Under the pieces are notes generated by a model. That model ran no database searches, was not told the origin of the DNA, and saw nothing but the letters and a program-made list of their open reading frames with translations. The position numbers and the translations under genes are program-made. Shown one piece after another: positions 1 through 8,203 of a stretch of 64,000 bases of DNA (the first letter of the stretch is position 1; every line of letters begins with the position of its first letter). Source of the DNA: Dorea_D hominis (GTDB taxonomy: Bacteria > Bacillota > Clostridia > Lachnospirales > Lachnospiraceae); contig NZ_JACOOY010000012.1 in the NCBI RefSeq assembly GCF_014287705.1, positions 1-64,000 on the forward strand. Direction: 5' to 3'.

Positions 1-252
1 TCCGATTTGACTCGGATTTAAAATCAAGTTCGTTCCAGTTCAAGAAAACTACTAGCTTTCTTATCCCTTTTACTGTTTTAAGGTTGACATTGAACACTTA
101 ATGAGGTCTTTCACGAATTCAGTGTGAAAGTCGTTCGACAGAGTCGAACTTCATTTTGTTCTTTGTCCGTTCTGAATATTCTCTTAAGAATTTTCAGGGT
201 TGTTGTCTATTGTTTAATTATCAAGGTTCTTATCTGTTGTCTCATCGACAGC
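1..252 (-). other. probable rRNA operon 5' leader (16S gene outside window)
   Basis: This is the leader downstream of the tandem promoters. It holds two perfect 7-bp inverted repeats: GTTCGAC/GTCGAAC at 133-149 with a 3-nt loop, and CTTTCAC/GTGAAAG at 108-130 with a 9-nt loop. It has no coding capacity on the transcribed strand. A long structured non-coding leader fits an rrn operon. The alternative is another untranslated transcript. Confidence 0.55.
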
Positions 253-258
253 TATATT

Positions 259-377
259 AGATTATCACATCTTCAAGCGTTTGTCAACAACTTTTTAAAT
301 TTATTTTGCTATTCGTTTGAACCGTTGTTCTTGCGAGTCAGCTTAGATATAATACCATTTACACAATTACATGTCAA
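259..377 (-). promoter_or_regulatory. tandem rRNA-operon promoters P1 and P2
   Basis: Read on the minus strand there are two consensus promoters about 90 bp apart. The upstream one has TTGACA (372-377), a 17-nt spacer and TATTAT (349-354). The downstream one has TTGACA (282-287), a 17-nt spacer and TAATCT (259-264). Tandem strong promoters at this spacing are typical of Firmicute rRNA operons, and the minus-strand transcript leaves the window at base 1. That 16S follows is inferred, since no 16S sequence is visible. Confidence 0.75.
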
Positions 378-760
378 TAGTTTTAGTAATTTTTTTTACA
401 CTTTTTTACATTTTCTTTTCTAATACTACACAAAGTATTAATTTAATGCTTTTATACTATATATAGGTCTTTATATTCCCATATCATAACTGTACACTCT
501 ACATTCTTACTTCTTATTTTATATATCTTTTCACATTATATTTTTGTAACACAATTTTTTCCATTCGATTATTTATAATAATACATATAATATTATATTT
601 TCTATAGCTTTCATTTTATTTGCCATTATAATTAATGATGCTTTCTCTGTTAAATAATAAAACCGGTAAAATAGAAAACACTCTGCGAGTTTTATTCGCT
701 GATTAGCGGTCGACAAATGCTGTCATAAAAGCATGGCGTATTTTTCTCATTGCCATAACA
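378..760. other. AT-rich intergenic stretch, nothing recognised
   Basis: Very AT-rich sequence between the rRNA promoters and the tRNA-Ser terminator. No gene, repeat or convincing regulatory site was recognised. Confidence 0.5.
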
Positions 761-791
761 AAAAATCGCAATTCAATGAATTGCGATTTTC
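761..791 (-). terminator. terminator after tRNA-Ser
   Basis: A 14-bp near-perfect stem (AAAATCGCAATTCA and its complement, 762-790) is flanked by A and T runs, so it can work in both directions. It directly follows the 3' end of tRNA-Ser on the minus strand. Confidence 0.8.
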
Positions 792-794
792 TTA

Positions 795-882
795 CGGAGA
801 AAGAGGGATTTGAACCCTCGCGCCGGTCACCCGACCTACACCCTTAGCAGGGGCGCCTCTTCAGCCTCTTGAGTATTTCTCC
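795..882 (-). tRNA. tRNA-Ser(GCT)
   Basis: The minus strand folds as an 88-nt class II tRNA. The acceptor stem is GGAGAAA paired with TTTCTCC plus a G discriminator, the anticodon loop has GCT, there is a long variable arm, and the T loop reads GGTTCAAATCC. CCA is not encoded. A consensus promoter lies just upstream and a terminator just downstream, so it is a monocistronic tRNA gene. Confidence 0.95.
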
Positions 883-892
883 AGCACGCATT

Positions 893-921
893 ATTATACT
901 AGAGTTAATGTTTATTGTCAA
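893..921 (-). promoter_or_regulatory. tRNA-Ser promoter
   Basis: TTGACA (916-921), a 17-nt spacer and TATAAT (893-898) on the minus strand form a perfect consensus promoter about 10 bp upstream of tRNA-Ser. Confidence 0.85.
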
Positions 922-1069
922 TATAGTATTTCCATTTTTTTATTTTTTCTCAATTATCTCATTGTGAAACTAAATAAGCCCTTTTTACTTTCCCATTTGT
1001 AAAACCAACTTCTACTCTTTTTCTTCACTTCGTAGAAAAACAAGTTTCTTTACGTTGCACTATTTCTAT

Positions 1070-1783
1070 TTAAAATCCAGCTTCTCTAATTGTATTCTGA
1101 ATTCTTTCTCTGACTAGCGCTGCTATTTCTTTTGTATTCATATCTTTATAATCTTCATTATAAAGAGGTTTCAGAAAATGTACCTGAACTGTTACCTGAC
1201 TTGTAGTATTTGTGTCAAATGGTTTAAATGAATCTATTAATGCTACCGGAACGATTGGGCATTTCGCTTTTGTAGCAGCTTTAAAGCTTCCACCTTTAAA
1301 CTCCAGAAGCTCATTTCCATTTTTAGATCTTGTTCCTTCTGGGAAAATTAAATAGTTTCTTCCCTTTTTTACTTCATTTGTTACATTGATAATTACCTGA
1401 AGTGATTGCTTAATGTCATCTCGATCTATCATATATGCTTTCATACAGGCAAATACTTGTTTCAAAAACTGAATGTTCGCAATTTCCTTCTTAGCTACAA
1501 CTGAAAATGGCTTCGGGCATACATCCAGAATAGCCAATACATCATAAAGCCCCTGATGATTCGGAAAGAACATAAATCCATTTTCATCCGGAATATTTTC
1601 CACACCGTATGCATCAATCGTAACGTTTCCACCTTTATTTGCTCTGTGAGTAATATACTTTAGTAACTCGTAATGTTGTTCTTCTTTGTATTTATCCACA
1701 TGTGATGCATGATAGCACAATCTTATCCACATATAAGGAACTAGAAACAGATTCCGAAATACCATCATTATGATCCTTTTCAT
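1070..1783 (-). CDS. plsC: 1-acyl-sn-glycerol-3-phosphate acyltransferase (PlsC family)
   Basis: The 237-aa protein has an N-terminal hydrophobic segment (about residues 5-20) and the PlsC acyltransferase motifs: the catalytic HX4D box at His76-Asp81 (NHQGLYD) and the substrate-binding FPEGTRS box at 147-153. The family transfers an acyl group to lysophosphatidic acid at the cytoplasmic membrane, giving phosphatidic acid for phospholipid synthesis. The start is supported by AAGGAG 10 nt upstream. It stands alone, so position does not refine substrate choice, and other lysophospholipid acyltransferase activities are possible. Confidence 0.85.
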   Translation of the reverse strand: MKRIIMMVFRNLFLVPYMWIRLCYHASHVDKYKEEQHYELLKYITHRANKGGNVTIDAYGVENIPDENGFMFFPNHQGLYDVLAILDVCPKPFSVVAKKEIANIQFLKQVFACMKAYMIDRDDIKQSLQVIINVTNEVKKGRNYLIFPEGTRSKNGNELLEFKGGSFKAATKAKCPIVPVALIDSFKPFDTNTTSQVTVQVHFLKPLYNEDYKDMNTKEIAALVRERIQNTIREAGF

Positions 1784-1872
1784 TGTAAACTCCTCTCCTT
1801 ATTCGTTTCCCCACTGTTGGGGAATATTATCTATTTTAGTATAATGTTTTGTGGATAAAATGTAAAGTTAGT

Positions 1873-1960
1873 AAAAAAGGGACGGGGATTTTTTTAAAAG
1901 TGCCAGGTGCATGTCCAAAAGGGGACGGGGATTTTCTAAAAAATCCCCGTCCCCTTTTGG
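1873..1960. repeat. REP-like element with a 21-bp perfect inverted repeat
   Basis: Arms 1915-1935 and 1940-1960 are perfect complements around a 4-nt loop, with the core GGGACGGGGATTTT. A partial direct copy of the core lies at 1881-1892, and a GTGCCAGG motif lies between them. It resembles REP/MITE-type palindromes. The stop codon and last residues of the neighbouring membrane-protein gene lie within the right arm. Confidence 0.75.
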
Positions 1961-3435
1961 AAGTTTTCTACTGCTTTTTTCGCTTTATATCTTCCTAAAT
2001 TCCAATTTCTTAAATTTAGATCACTTTGGTCTTTTTTCACTCCCCGGAAATATTCCGCCAGTACATCTTTTACATTATCTATGTCTTCACTGTCCAGATC
2101 TTCCGATTTCAGATCTGCTAATACAGGAGCAGCATCTTCTGACCACATATCTGTCAGCTCTGCTATATCATTAAATTTCAGTTTTTTATTTTCTGCCTGT
2201 ATATGAGCAATGTTATATTTTGAAATCATCCAGTCCGGTTGGCTGAATGACAAAAAAATATATAATCCAAATGCAATCACCATTGTATAGCGAAACATTG
2301 GAAAGTTTCTTTTATATATCGAAATCACGACGCCACACATAATAAGTCCAAGTACCAACAATGACCATAATACAAGTATTCTTAAAAATGTAAGATGATA
2401 AACTCCGATATAAAGTAACATCCGGTATGCCGCTGAAATGATCATTATAAATGTACAACTGCAGACTATGGTTAGTATAATATTTAAAATTTTATTTTCT
2501 TTGAATATATAAAGGCATAATATAACAATTATAAAATTAAGTGCACTGACAAACAATAACTGCCAGAAGCCGCCTCTTGCATATTCCGCATAGGTTGTAT
2601 TTGCCGGAAGACCTTTTTGCACTCCGATGAATAGATAAAAAATCTGTATTATACAATATAATACATAAATTGCGCTGATGATTCCTGTGAATGTGATCGC
2701 AATTACTGCATTTCCTTTTTTCTTCTTTTCTTTATCCGTTTCCGCAAAATTTTTCTTGCTTGCTGTATAGAAAAATGTGTAGCATAAATGTACACCTGCT
2801 ATAAATAAAACGATATATCCAGGTACCATGCCTATTTTTATATGCTTTAATACATTTCCAAATATCCCTGCAAATATTGCATCCGAACTGAGCAGCACCG
2901 GAAATATGATGAGAAGCAACAATGCTGCAATTACTATTCCAACTAAAACTGCAATCAACATATTTTTCTTTTTTGCTTTATCTTCTCCGGTGTGATCTCT
3001 TGTTAGATATCTTACTCCTCCAACATACAGGGCTGGCGTACTTTCGATCATTCCAATTCCAAGTAAAATGATTCGTTTCAGATAGCCGCCGAAATTCCAG
3101 CTTGTATCATCATAAAACTGATGCAGCATAAATACGGTTAATAAAATTGCTGTTCCTACCCAGTTGAAAAATATAAAAAAGTACGATGTTGTACATGCAG
3201 TTGATATTCCTAAAAGCAACATTCCTGTTATGTATATCCAGGAATCCTTTTTTAATTTCAGACCCAGTTTCTTTAAAAAGATTTTTATAAAAATAATTGT
3301 GATTCCGATGCATATTGGAAATGTGATTCCGGAAATATTTTCATACAATGATACTGTGAAAATAATTCCATATAATAAACTTAATGCTGCAAAAAACGGA
3401 TATTCTTCTTTTATTTTTTCAATATATCGATCCAT
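1936..3435 (-). CDS. polytopic membrane protein, DUF4153/DUF4173 type
   Basis: This is a 499-aa protein of unknown function with about ten to twelve predicted membrane segments over residues 20-400 and a hydrophilic C-terminal tail of about 90 residues. The segment with YARGGFWQLL resembles DUF4153/DUF4173 proteins (recognised by eye). The start is placed at MDRYIEK because AAGGAG lies 8 nt upstream; a start 13 codons earlier would overlap the upstream gene. The last eight codons (FQKGTGIF) and the TAG stop come from the REP-like palindrome, so the native C-terminus has probably been replaced. Confidence 0.7.
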   Translation of the reverse strand: MDRYIEKIKEEYPFFAALSLLYGIIFTVSLYENISGITFPICIGITIIFIKIFLKKLGLKLKKDSWIYITGMLLLGISTACTTSYFFIFFNWVGTAILLTVFMLHQFYDDTSWNFGGYLKRIILLGIGMIESTPALYVGGVRYLTRDHTGEDKAKKKNMLIAVLVGIVIAALLLLIIFPVLLSSDAIFAGIFGNVLKHIKIGMVPGYIVLFIAGVHLCYTFFYTASKKNFAETDKEKKKKGNAVIAITFTGIISAIYVLYCIIQIFYLFIGVQKGLPANTTYAEYARGGFWQLLFVSALNFIIVILCLYIFKENKILNIILTIVCSCTFIMIISAAYRMLLYIGVYHLTFLRILVLWSLLVLGLIMCGVVISIYKRNFPMFRYTMVIAFGLYIFLSFSQPDWMISKYNIAHIQAENKKLKFNDIAELTDMWSEDAAPVLADLKSEDLDSEDIDNVKDVLAEYFRGVKKDQSDLNLRNWNLGRYKAKKAVENFQKGTGIF

Positions 3436-3467
3436 ATTAAACGCTCCTTCAATATCCACAATCTTAA

Positions 3468-3992
3468 TTACCAATTTTCGTAAAAATATACAATTGTATG
3501 AATTTCATCATTGGCTGCCCATCCACATACATAACCATGATTCCATTCGTATTCTTTTTCTTGTGTTCCACTACATTTTACAAAACTATATGTCCACTTT
3601 ACTTTTGTTTTCGGCACATGGAATTTTTCAAAGAAAGTTGTTGGAAGATAATATTTACCTTTGGTGACAAATGAACCATCTTCCGCTGCATATCTTATCT
3701 CTTTATCTTCCACTTTACATTTTTCTGTAGTTCTCTTTTTTAATTTCTTGATCCAACTTGTATAACTATCCTTGTCAAATTGCAATAACAGGCAAAATTC
3801 CGGAGATTCAAGTAACGAACTTTCGTATACATCTGTCTTCACTGCTTCTTCTGGAATCTTCTCTGGGAAACTTTCTGATACTTCTCCGCCATATGTCTTA
3901 ATAATGCTATTGTAATTTGTTTTATAAATACCCAATAGAACAGCAAAAAAGAATATTACAATTAAAATGGACGAAATTAATTTCTTTCGCAT
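3468..3992 (-). CDS. hypothetical single-pass membrane protein
   Basis: The 174-aa protein has an N-terminal signal anchor (about residues 7-24) followed by an extracytoplasmic domain with no family I recognise. It sits between an XRE regulator gene (1-nt gap) and the DUF4173-like membrane protein, all on the minus strand with tight spacing, so the four genes from 4661 to 1936 probably form one operon. Function unknown. Confidence 0.65.
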   Translation of the reverse strand: MRKKLISSILIVIFFFAVLLGIYKTNYNSIIKTYGGEVSESFPEKIPEEAVKTDVYESSLLESPEFCLLLQFDKDSYTSWIKKLKKRTTEKCKVEDKEIRYAAEDGSFVTKGKYYLPTTFFEKFHVPKTKVKWTYSFVKCSGTQEKEYEWNHGYVCGWAANDEIHTIVYFYENW

Positions 3993-3993
3993 A

Positions 3994-4200
3994 TTACTCC
4001 TTCGTATACTCGATAATATCTCCTGGCTGGCAGTCGAGCTCTCTGCAGATAGCTTCTAATGTTGTAAAACGAATTGCCTTTGCCTTATTATTTTTCAAAA
4101 TTGACAGATTTGCCGGCGTAATGTTAATTTTATTTGCCAGTTCAACAAGCCCGATTCCTTTTTGTGCCATCATTACATCCAAATGTACTTTAATTCCCAT
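3994..4200 (-). CDS. small XRE-family transcriptional regulator (YozG-like)
   Basis: The 68-aa protein is almost entirely one Cro/CI helix-turn-helix (residues 8-62; LVELANKINITPANLSILKN is the HTH core). It is 11 nt downstream of a DUF2975 membrane protein. That pairing of a tiny XRE protein with a DUF2975 membrane protein recurs in Firmicutes (YoaS-YozG in Bacillus). It probably regulates its own operon in response to the membrane partner; this is inference from family context. Confidence 0.85.
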   Translation of the reverse strand: MGIKVHLDVMMAQKGIGLVELANKINITPANLSILKNNKAKAIRFTTLEAICRELDCQPGDIIEYTKE

Positions 4201-4211
4201 TGTGACACCCC

Positions 4212-4661
4212 CTAAATCGTAAAATCATTTTCTTCTTTGTATGCGATTGCCTGATTGAATACACATGCAAGTACCTGACTGAACAGAGCTGCGATAAAGA
4301 AAACGATTATAATTACAAGTGCCGCCGGTGTCGGATTGAAAAATAGTTTTATAATCCATAAAATTGTAATTCCAAAACTTAATCTTGCCATATGTCTGAG
4401 GTTCGTTACATTAGCGGTTACAAAACACTCTTCTTCCATTACGGTTTTCATCATTCTGCGGAGTTCATATATGATCGTCACTCCAAGGATTCCTGATATT
4501 CCGAAAATAATAAGCATTGGTATATACTGATTCATAAATACCTCAATCTTGAACTTTGCAAGATATCGTAAACTGATTGGCAATGTCAGAATTACAATAA
4601 TTCCACTTACAAACATTACATCCAGAATATGTTTTGTAAATTTAACTATCTTTGTATTCAT
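4212..4661 (-). CDS. DUF2975 membrane protein
   Basis: The 149-aa protein has four hydrophobic segments (about 12-32, 47-66, 92-110 and 113-135), as in DUF2975/YoaS proteins. It is the first gene of a minus-strand cluster, followed by its usual small XRE partner. Function unknown; a role in sensing membrane state is only inferred. Confidence 0.75.
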   Translation of the reverse strand: MNTKIVKFTKHILDVMFVSGIIVILTLPISLRYLAKFKIEVFMNQYIPMLIIFGISGILGVTIIYELRRMMKTVMEEECFVTANVTNLRHMARLSFGITILWIIKLFFNPTPAALVIIIVFFIAALFSQVLACVFNQAIAYKEENDFTI

Positions 4662-4817
4662 AATTAGATTGCTCCTTCTTACTTTATTTTCTATAAAATA
4701 ACATATAGTTTATTGTTTTTCAATATGTATTTATTGTTTTTCAATATTTTTTTATCTTTTTTCGATATTTAGAGGGTGGATTTTTGGTAAATAGCTTTTT
4801 TATATTTTTATATTCAA

Positions 4818-4852
4818 CAAAAAAGACCTACCTCTGCAGGTAAGCCTTTTTT
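4818..4852 (-). terminator. terminator after the C_GCAxxG_C_C gene
   Basis: The hairpin AGACCTACCT-ctgc-AGGTAAGCCT (imperfect stem) is flanked by A6 and T6 runs, so it is potentially bidirectional. It lies 58 bp beyond the stop codon of the gene at 4910-5356. Confidence 0.75.
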
Positions 4853-4909
4853 ATACTCGCTTCTTAAATTTATCTTTGCTAAAAAGTGTAACTTTAATCT
4901 TTCCAGAAT

Positions 4910-5356
4910 CTATGCTTCCAGTTCACGCAGAATAATTTCTGCTGTTTTCTTTACAGTTGCTGCTACAAAATCTGTACACTGTGCCTTACGTTCCGGAGAA
5001 TTTTTCTCTTTTCCTTTTGTAAGTACACGACAACAGGTTGCTCCGCAATATTCTTTGAAGAAATCATGTAATTCATTTGTCAGGGCAAAACATTTGTTGA
5101 TCTTTGGATCTCCCGGTGTGGTACGTCCAAAGAAATACCCGATCATCATTGTTGCTCCGGCAAGCGCTCCGCATATACAGCCGCCTCCTCCAAGTCCCCA
5201 TGGAAATCCTGAGCTCATCGCAATTGCATCATCCGACATATCCAGATCAAAATTCTTGCGGATAGCATAGATCAGCGATTCTGAACAGGCGAACCCCTGA
5301 TTGAAAATCTCTACTGCATCCTTCTGTAATTGCTCCATATTAATATCCGTATTCAT
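4910..5356 (-). CDS. C_GCAxxG_C_C family protein
   Basis: The 148-aa protein has the cysteine pattern of this family: Cys24, then GGGCICGALAG (Cys60 and Cys62), Cys89, and the C-terminal EYCGATCCR group (Cys104, Cys108, Cys109). The family is thought to be redox-active or metal-binding and is common in anaerobes, but its reaction is not established. A strong AAAGGAGG precedes the ATG. It is a single gene with its own terminator. Confidence 0.85.
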   Translation of the reverse strand: MNTDINMEQLQKDAVEIFNQGFACSESLIYAIRKNFDLDMSDDAIAMSSGFPWGLGGGGCICGALAGATMMIGYFFGRTTPGDPKINKCFALTNELHDFFKEYCGATCCRVLTKGKEKNSPERKAQCTDFVAATVKKTAEIILRELEA

Positions 5357-5661
5357 AATAACGACCTCCTTTAGTTTCCTCTTTTTATCTTACATCATTA
5401 TTGATAAAAATTCTACGAAAATAAAATGTTCTCTTCCTTTCACTCTATTTTCACAGATTTTATGTACTATTATGACAATCAGGGAATATTAAGAGGCGAA
5501 GTCCCATAACAACACTGTAGTGGAATCCAGATTCCAGAGGATTTTTGCAGAATATAACAGCAGTCATAATAAAATAAATAAAACTGACGTACTTCAGATC
5601 TTCCTGAGATTCTTTCTGCAGATACGTCAGTTTTTCTATTTACTTAATCAATATAATATTT
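5357..5661. other. intergenic region downstream of gyrA
   Basis: It contains the ribosome-binding site of the preceding minus-strand gene and, at 5581-5637, the gyrA terminator. Nothing else was recognised. Confidence 0.5.
5581..5637 (-). terminator. gyrA terminator
   Basis: Outer arms AAACTGACGTA (5581-5591) and TACGTCAGTTT (5623-5633) are perfect complements. The inner part extends the stem imperfectly, and A/T tracts flank it. It follows the gyrA stop codon on the minus strand. Confidence 0.8.
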
Positions 5662-8187
5662 CTATTCTTCAGATGTATCGTTTTCTGTTACATCTGCTTC
5701 TTCAGATTCGGAAGTGCTCTCCTGCTCCTCCTCAGAATCGTCCTCGTCGCCTTTTCTTACTTTCGCAATACTTGCAACGATGTCTTTATCTTTAAGATTG
5801 ATGAGCTTCACTCCAGATGTAATTCTTCCAAGTACGGAAATTCCTTCACACTTCATACGGATGATAATTCCTTCCGTATTGATGATCATGATCTCATCTT
5901 CTTCGTTGACAGCTTTTACGCCAACTACGTTACCGGTCTTTTCTGTGATCTTATAGCATTTCACACCTTTACCGCCACGGTTCTGTGGTGTAAATTCATC
6001 CATGTCAGTACGTTTTCCCATACCTTTTTCAGATACAAACAGAAGCTCACTTCCCTGGGAATCTAACTGCATACCGATGACTTCATCTCTGTCAGAAAGA
6101 TTCATTCCGCGTACTCCCATAGATGTTCTTCCGGTAGAACGGACATCTGTTTCTTTGAAACGGATACACTGACCATACTTGGTAACAAGCAGGATATCCT
6201 GATTATTGTCTGTGTATTTTACTTCAATCAATTCATCTTCTTCACGAAGAGTGATTGCTGCAAGACCTGTCTTTCTTACATTTGCATAATCTGTAATAGG
6301 CGTCTTCTTAACAAGACCTTTCTTCGTAGCCATGAACAGATACTCACCTTCTCTGTACTCCTCAATCGGAATGACAGCACTGATCTTCTCACCCGGCATC
6401 AACTGCAGCAGATTGATGATCGCAGTTCCTCTTGAAGTACGGGAAGCTTCCGGGATTTCATAGCCTTTCAGACGGTAAACTCTTCCGGTATTTGTAAAGA
6501 ACATGATGTAATGATGTGTATGCGTCATAAACAGTTCTTCTACATAATCTTCATCCAGTGTCTGCATTCCCTTGATACCTTTACCACCACGGTTCTGTGC
6601 TTTGAATGTATCATTGGACATTCTCTTGATATATCCTAATTTGGTCATTGTAATAACAACATCTTCTCTTGGAATCAGATCTTCCATGGAAATATCAAAT
6701 TCATCAAATCCGATGGATGTTCTTCTCTCATCACCGTATTTATCACGGATAACAAGAATCTCTTCTTTGATCACGCCAAGAAGTAACTTTCTGTCAGCAA
6801 GGATTGCTTTTAATCTGCTGATCTGCTCCATCAGTTCTTTGTATTCAGCTTCAATCTTCTCTCTTTCCAGACCTGTCAGCGCACGCAGACGCATATCTAC
6901 GATTGCCTGTGCCTGTACTTCGGAAAGTCCGAACCGTTCAATCAACTCTGCTTTGGCGATCTGGACATTCTGCGAGCCTCGGATGATATTGATTACTTCA
7001 TCGATATTATCAAGTGCGATCAGCAGTCCTTTTAAAATATGTGCTCTTTCTTCTGCTTTGTTTAACTCATACTGTGTACGTCTTGTCACTACTTCTTCCT
7101 GATGATTCAGGTAGTGATTTAACATCTCAAGAAGATTCATGACTTTTGGCTGGTTGCCGACAAGTGCCAGCATGATCACACCAAAAGTATCCTGTAACTG
7201 TGTATGTTTGTATAACTGATTCAGGATGACATTTGCATTGACATCTCTTCTGAGTTCAATGACAATTCTCATTCCTTCACGGCTGGACTGGTCACTCAGA
7301 TCTGTAATTCCATCGATTCTCTTATCTCTGACCATCTCTGCTATTTTCTCAATCAGTCTCGCTTTATTTACCATAAACGGAAGTTCCGTTACAATAATAC
7401 GGCTCTTGCCATTTGGCATAGCCTCAATATCTGTGATTGCTCTGACACGTATCTTGCCACGGCCGGTACGATATGCTTCCTCGATTCCTCTTGTTCCAAG
7501 GATCATACCGCCTGTCGGGAAATCCGGTCCTTTGATGATTTTCAGGATCTCTTCAATCGTTGTCTCTTCTCTGTCTTCGATCTGATCATCAATGATCTGA
7601 ACAACTGCATTGATGACTTCTTTCAGGTTATGCGGCGGAATATTTGTTGCCATACCTACCGCAATACCGGAAGTACCATTTACCAGAAGATTCGGAAATC
7701 TTGCCGGAAGTACTGTCGGCTCCTTCTCTGTCTCATCAAAGTTCGGCGCAAAATCAACGGTATTCTTGTTGATATCTGCTGTCAGTTCCATGGAAATCTT
7801 ACTTAATCTTGCCTCTGTGTATCGCATGGCGGCTGCACCGTCACCGTCTACAGAACCAAAGTTTCCATGACCGTCTACGAGTGGATATCTGGTAGACCAC
7901 TCCTGTGCCATATTAACAAGTGCTCCGTAAATAGAACTGTCACCGTGCGGGTGATATTTACCCATGGTCTCACCAACGATACGAGCACATTTTCTGTGTG
8001 GTTTATCAGGACCATTACCCAGGTCATTCATAGAATATAAAATTCTTCTCTGTACCGGTTTCAGACCGTCTCTTACATCCGGAAGTGCACGTGAAGCAAT
8101 AACGCTCATCGCATAGTCAATGTAAGATGTTTCCATTGTTTTTTTCAAATCCACTTCATGGACTTTGTCAAAAATATTATCTTCCAT
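5662..8187 (-). CDS. gyrA: DNA gyrase subunit A
   Basis: This 841-aa subunit breaks and rejoins DNA in the A2B2 gyrase that introduces negative supercoils. The catalytic tyrosine is Tyr123 (AAMRYTEARL). The quinolone-resistance region reads HPHGDSSIYG, with Ser84 intact but Gly88 where E. coli has Asp87. The C-terminal beta-pinwheel carries a GyrA-box-like QNRGGKG at about 531 and a second copy near 733, and the protein ends in a long acidic tail. gyrB lies 16 nt upstream, so the two are co-transcribed. Length fits the family. Confidence 0.98.
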   Translation of the reverse strand: MEDNIFDKVHEVDLKKTMETSYIDYAMSVIASRALPDVRDGLKPVQRRILYSMNDLGNGPDKPHRKCARIVGETMGKYHPHGDSSIYGALVNMAQEWSTRYPLVDGHGNFGSVDGDGAAAMRYTEARLSKISMELTADINKNTVDFAPNFDETEKEPTVLPARFPNLLVNGTSGIAVGMATNIPPHNLKEVINAVVQIIDDQIEDREETTIEEILKIIKGPDFPTGGMILGTRGIEEAYRTGRGKIRVRAITDIEAMPNGKSRIIVTELPFMVNKARLIEKIAEMVRDKRIDGITDLSDQSSREGMRIVIELRRDVNANVILNQLYKHTQLQDTFGVIMLALVGNQPKVMNLLEMLNHYLNHQEEVVTRRTQYELNKAEERAHILKGLLIALDNIDEVINIIRGSQNVQIAKAELIERFGLSEVQAQAIVDMRLRALTGLEREKIEAEYKELMEQISRLKAILADRKLLLGVIKEEILVIRDKYGDERRTSIGFDEFDISMEDLIPREDVVITMTKLGYIKRMSNDTFKAQNRGGKGIKGMQTLDEDYVEELFMTHTHHYIMFFTNTGRVYRLKGYEIPEASRTSRGTAIINLLQLMPGEKISAVIPIEEYREGEYLFMATKKGLVKKTPITDYANVRKTGLAAITLREEDELIEVKYTDNNQDILLVTKYGQCIRFKETDVRSTGRTSMGVRGMNLSDRDEVIGMQLDSQGSELLFVSEKGMGKRTDMDEFTPQNRGGKGVKCYKITEKTGNVVGVKAVNEEDEIMIINTEGIIIRMKCEGISVLGRITSGVKLINLKDKDIVASIAKVRKGDEDDSEEEQESTSESEEADVTENDTSEE

Positions 8188-8203
8188 TTATCCTTTTCCT
8201 TTC

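Noticed and set aside
124..423. 99-codon plus-strand open frame
   Set aside because: It lies antisense to the rRNA leader and promoters, has no ribosome-binding site and low-complexity AT-driven composition.
1911..2174. Plus-strand frame reading through the REP-like palindrome
   Set aside because: It is antisense to the membrane-protein gene and starts in the repeat; no ribosome-binding site.
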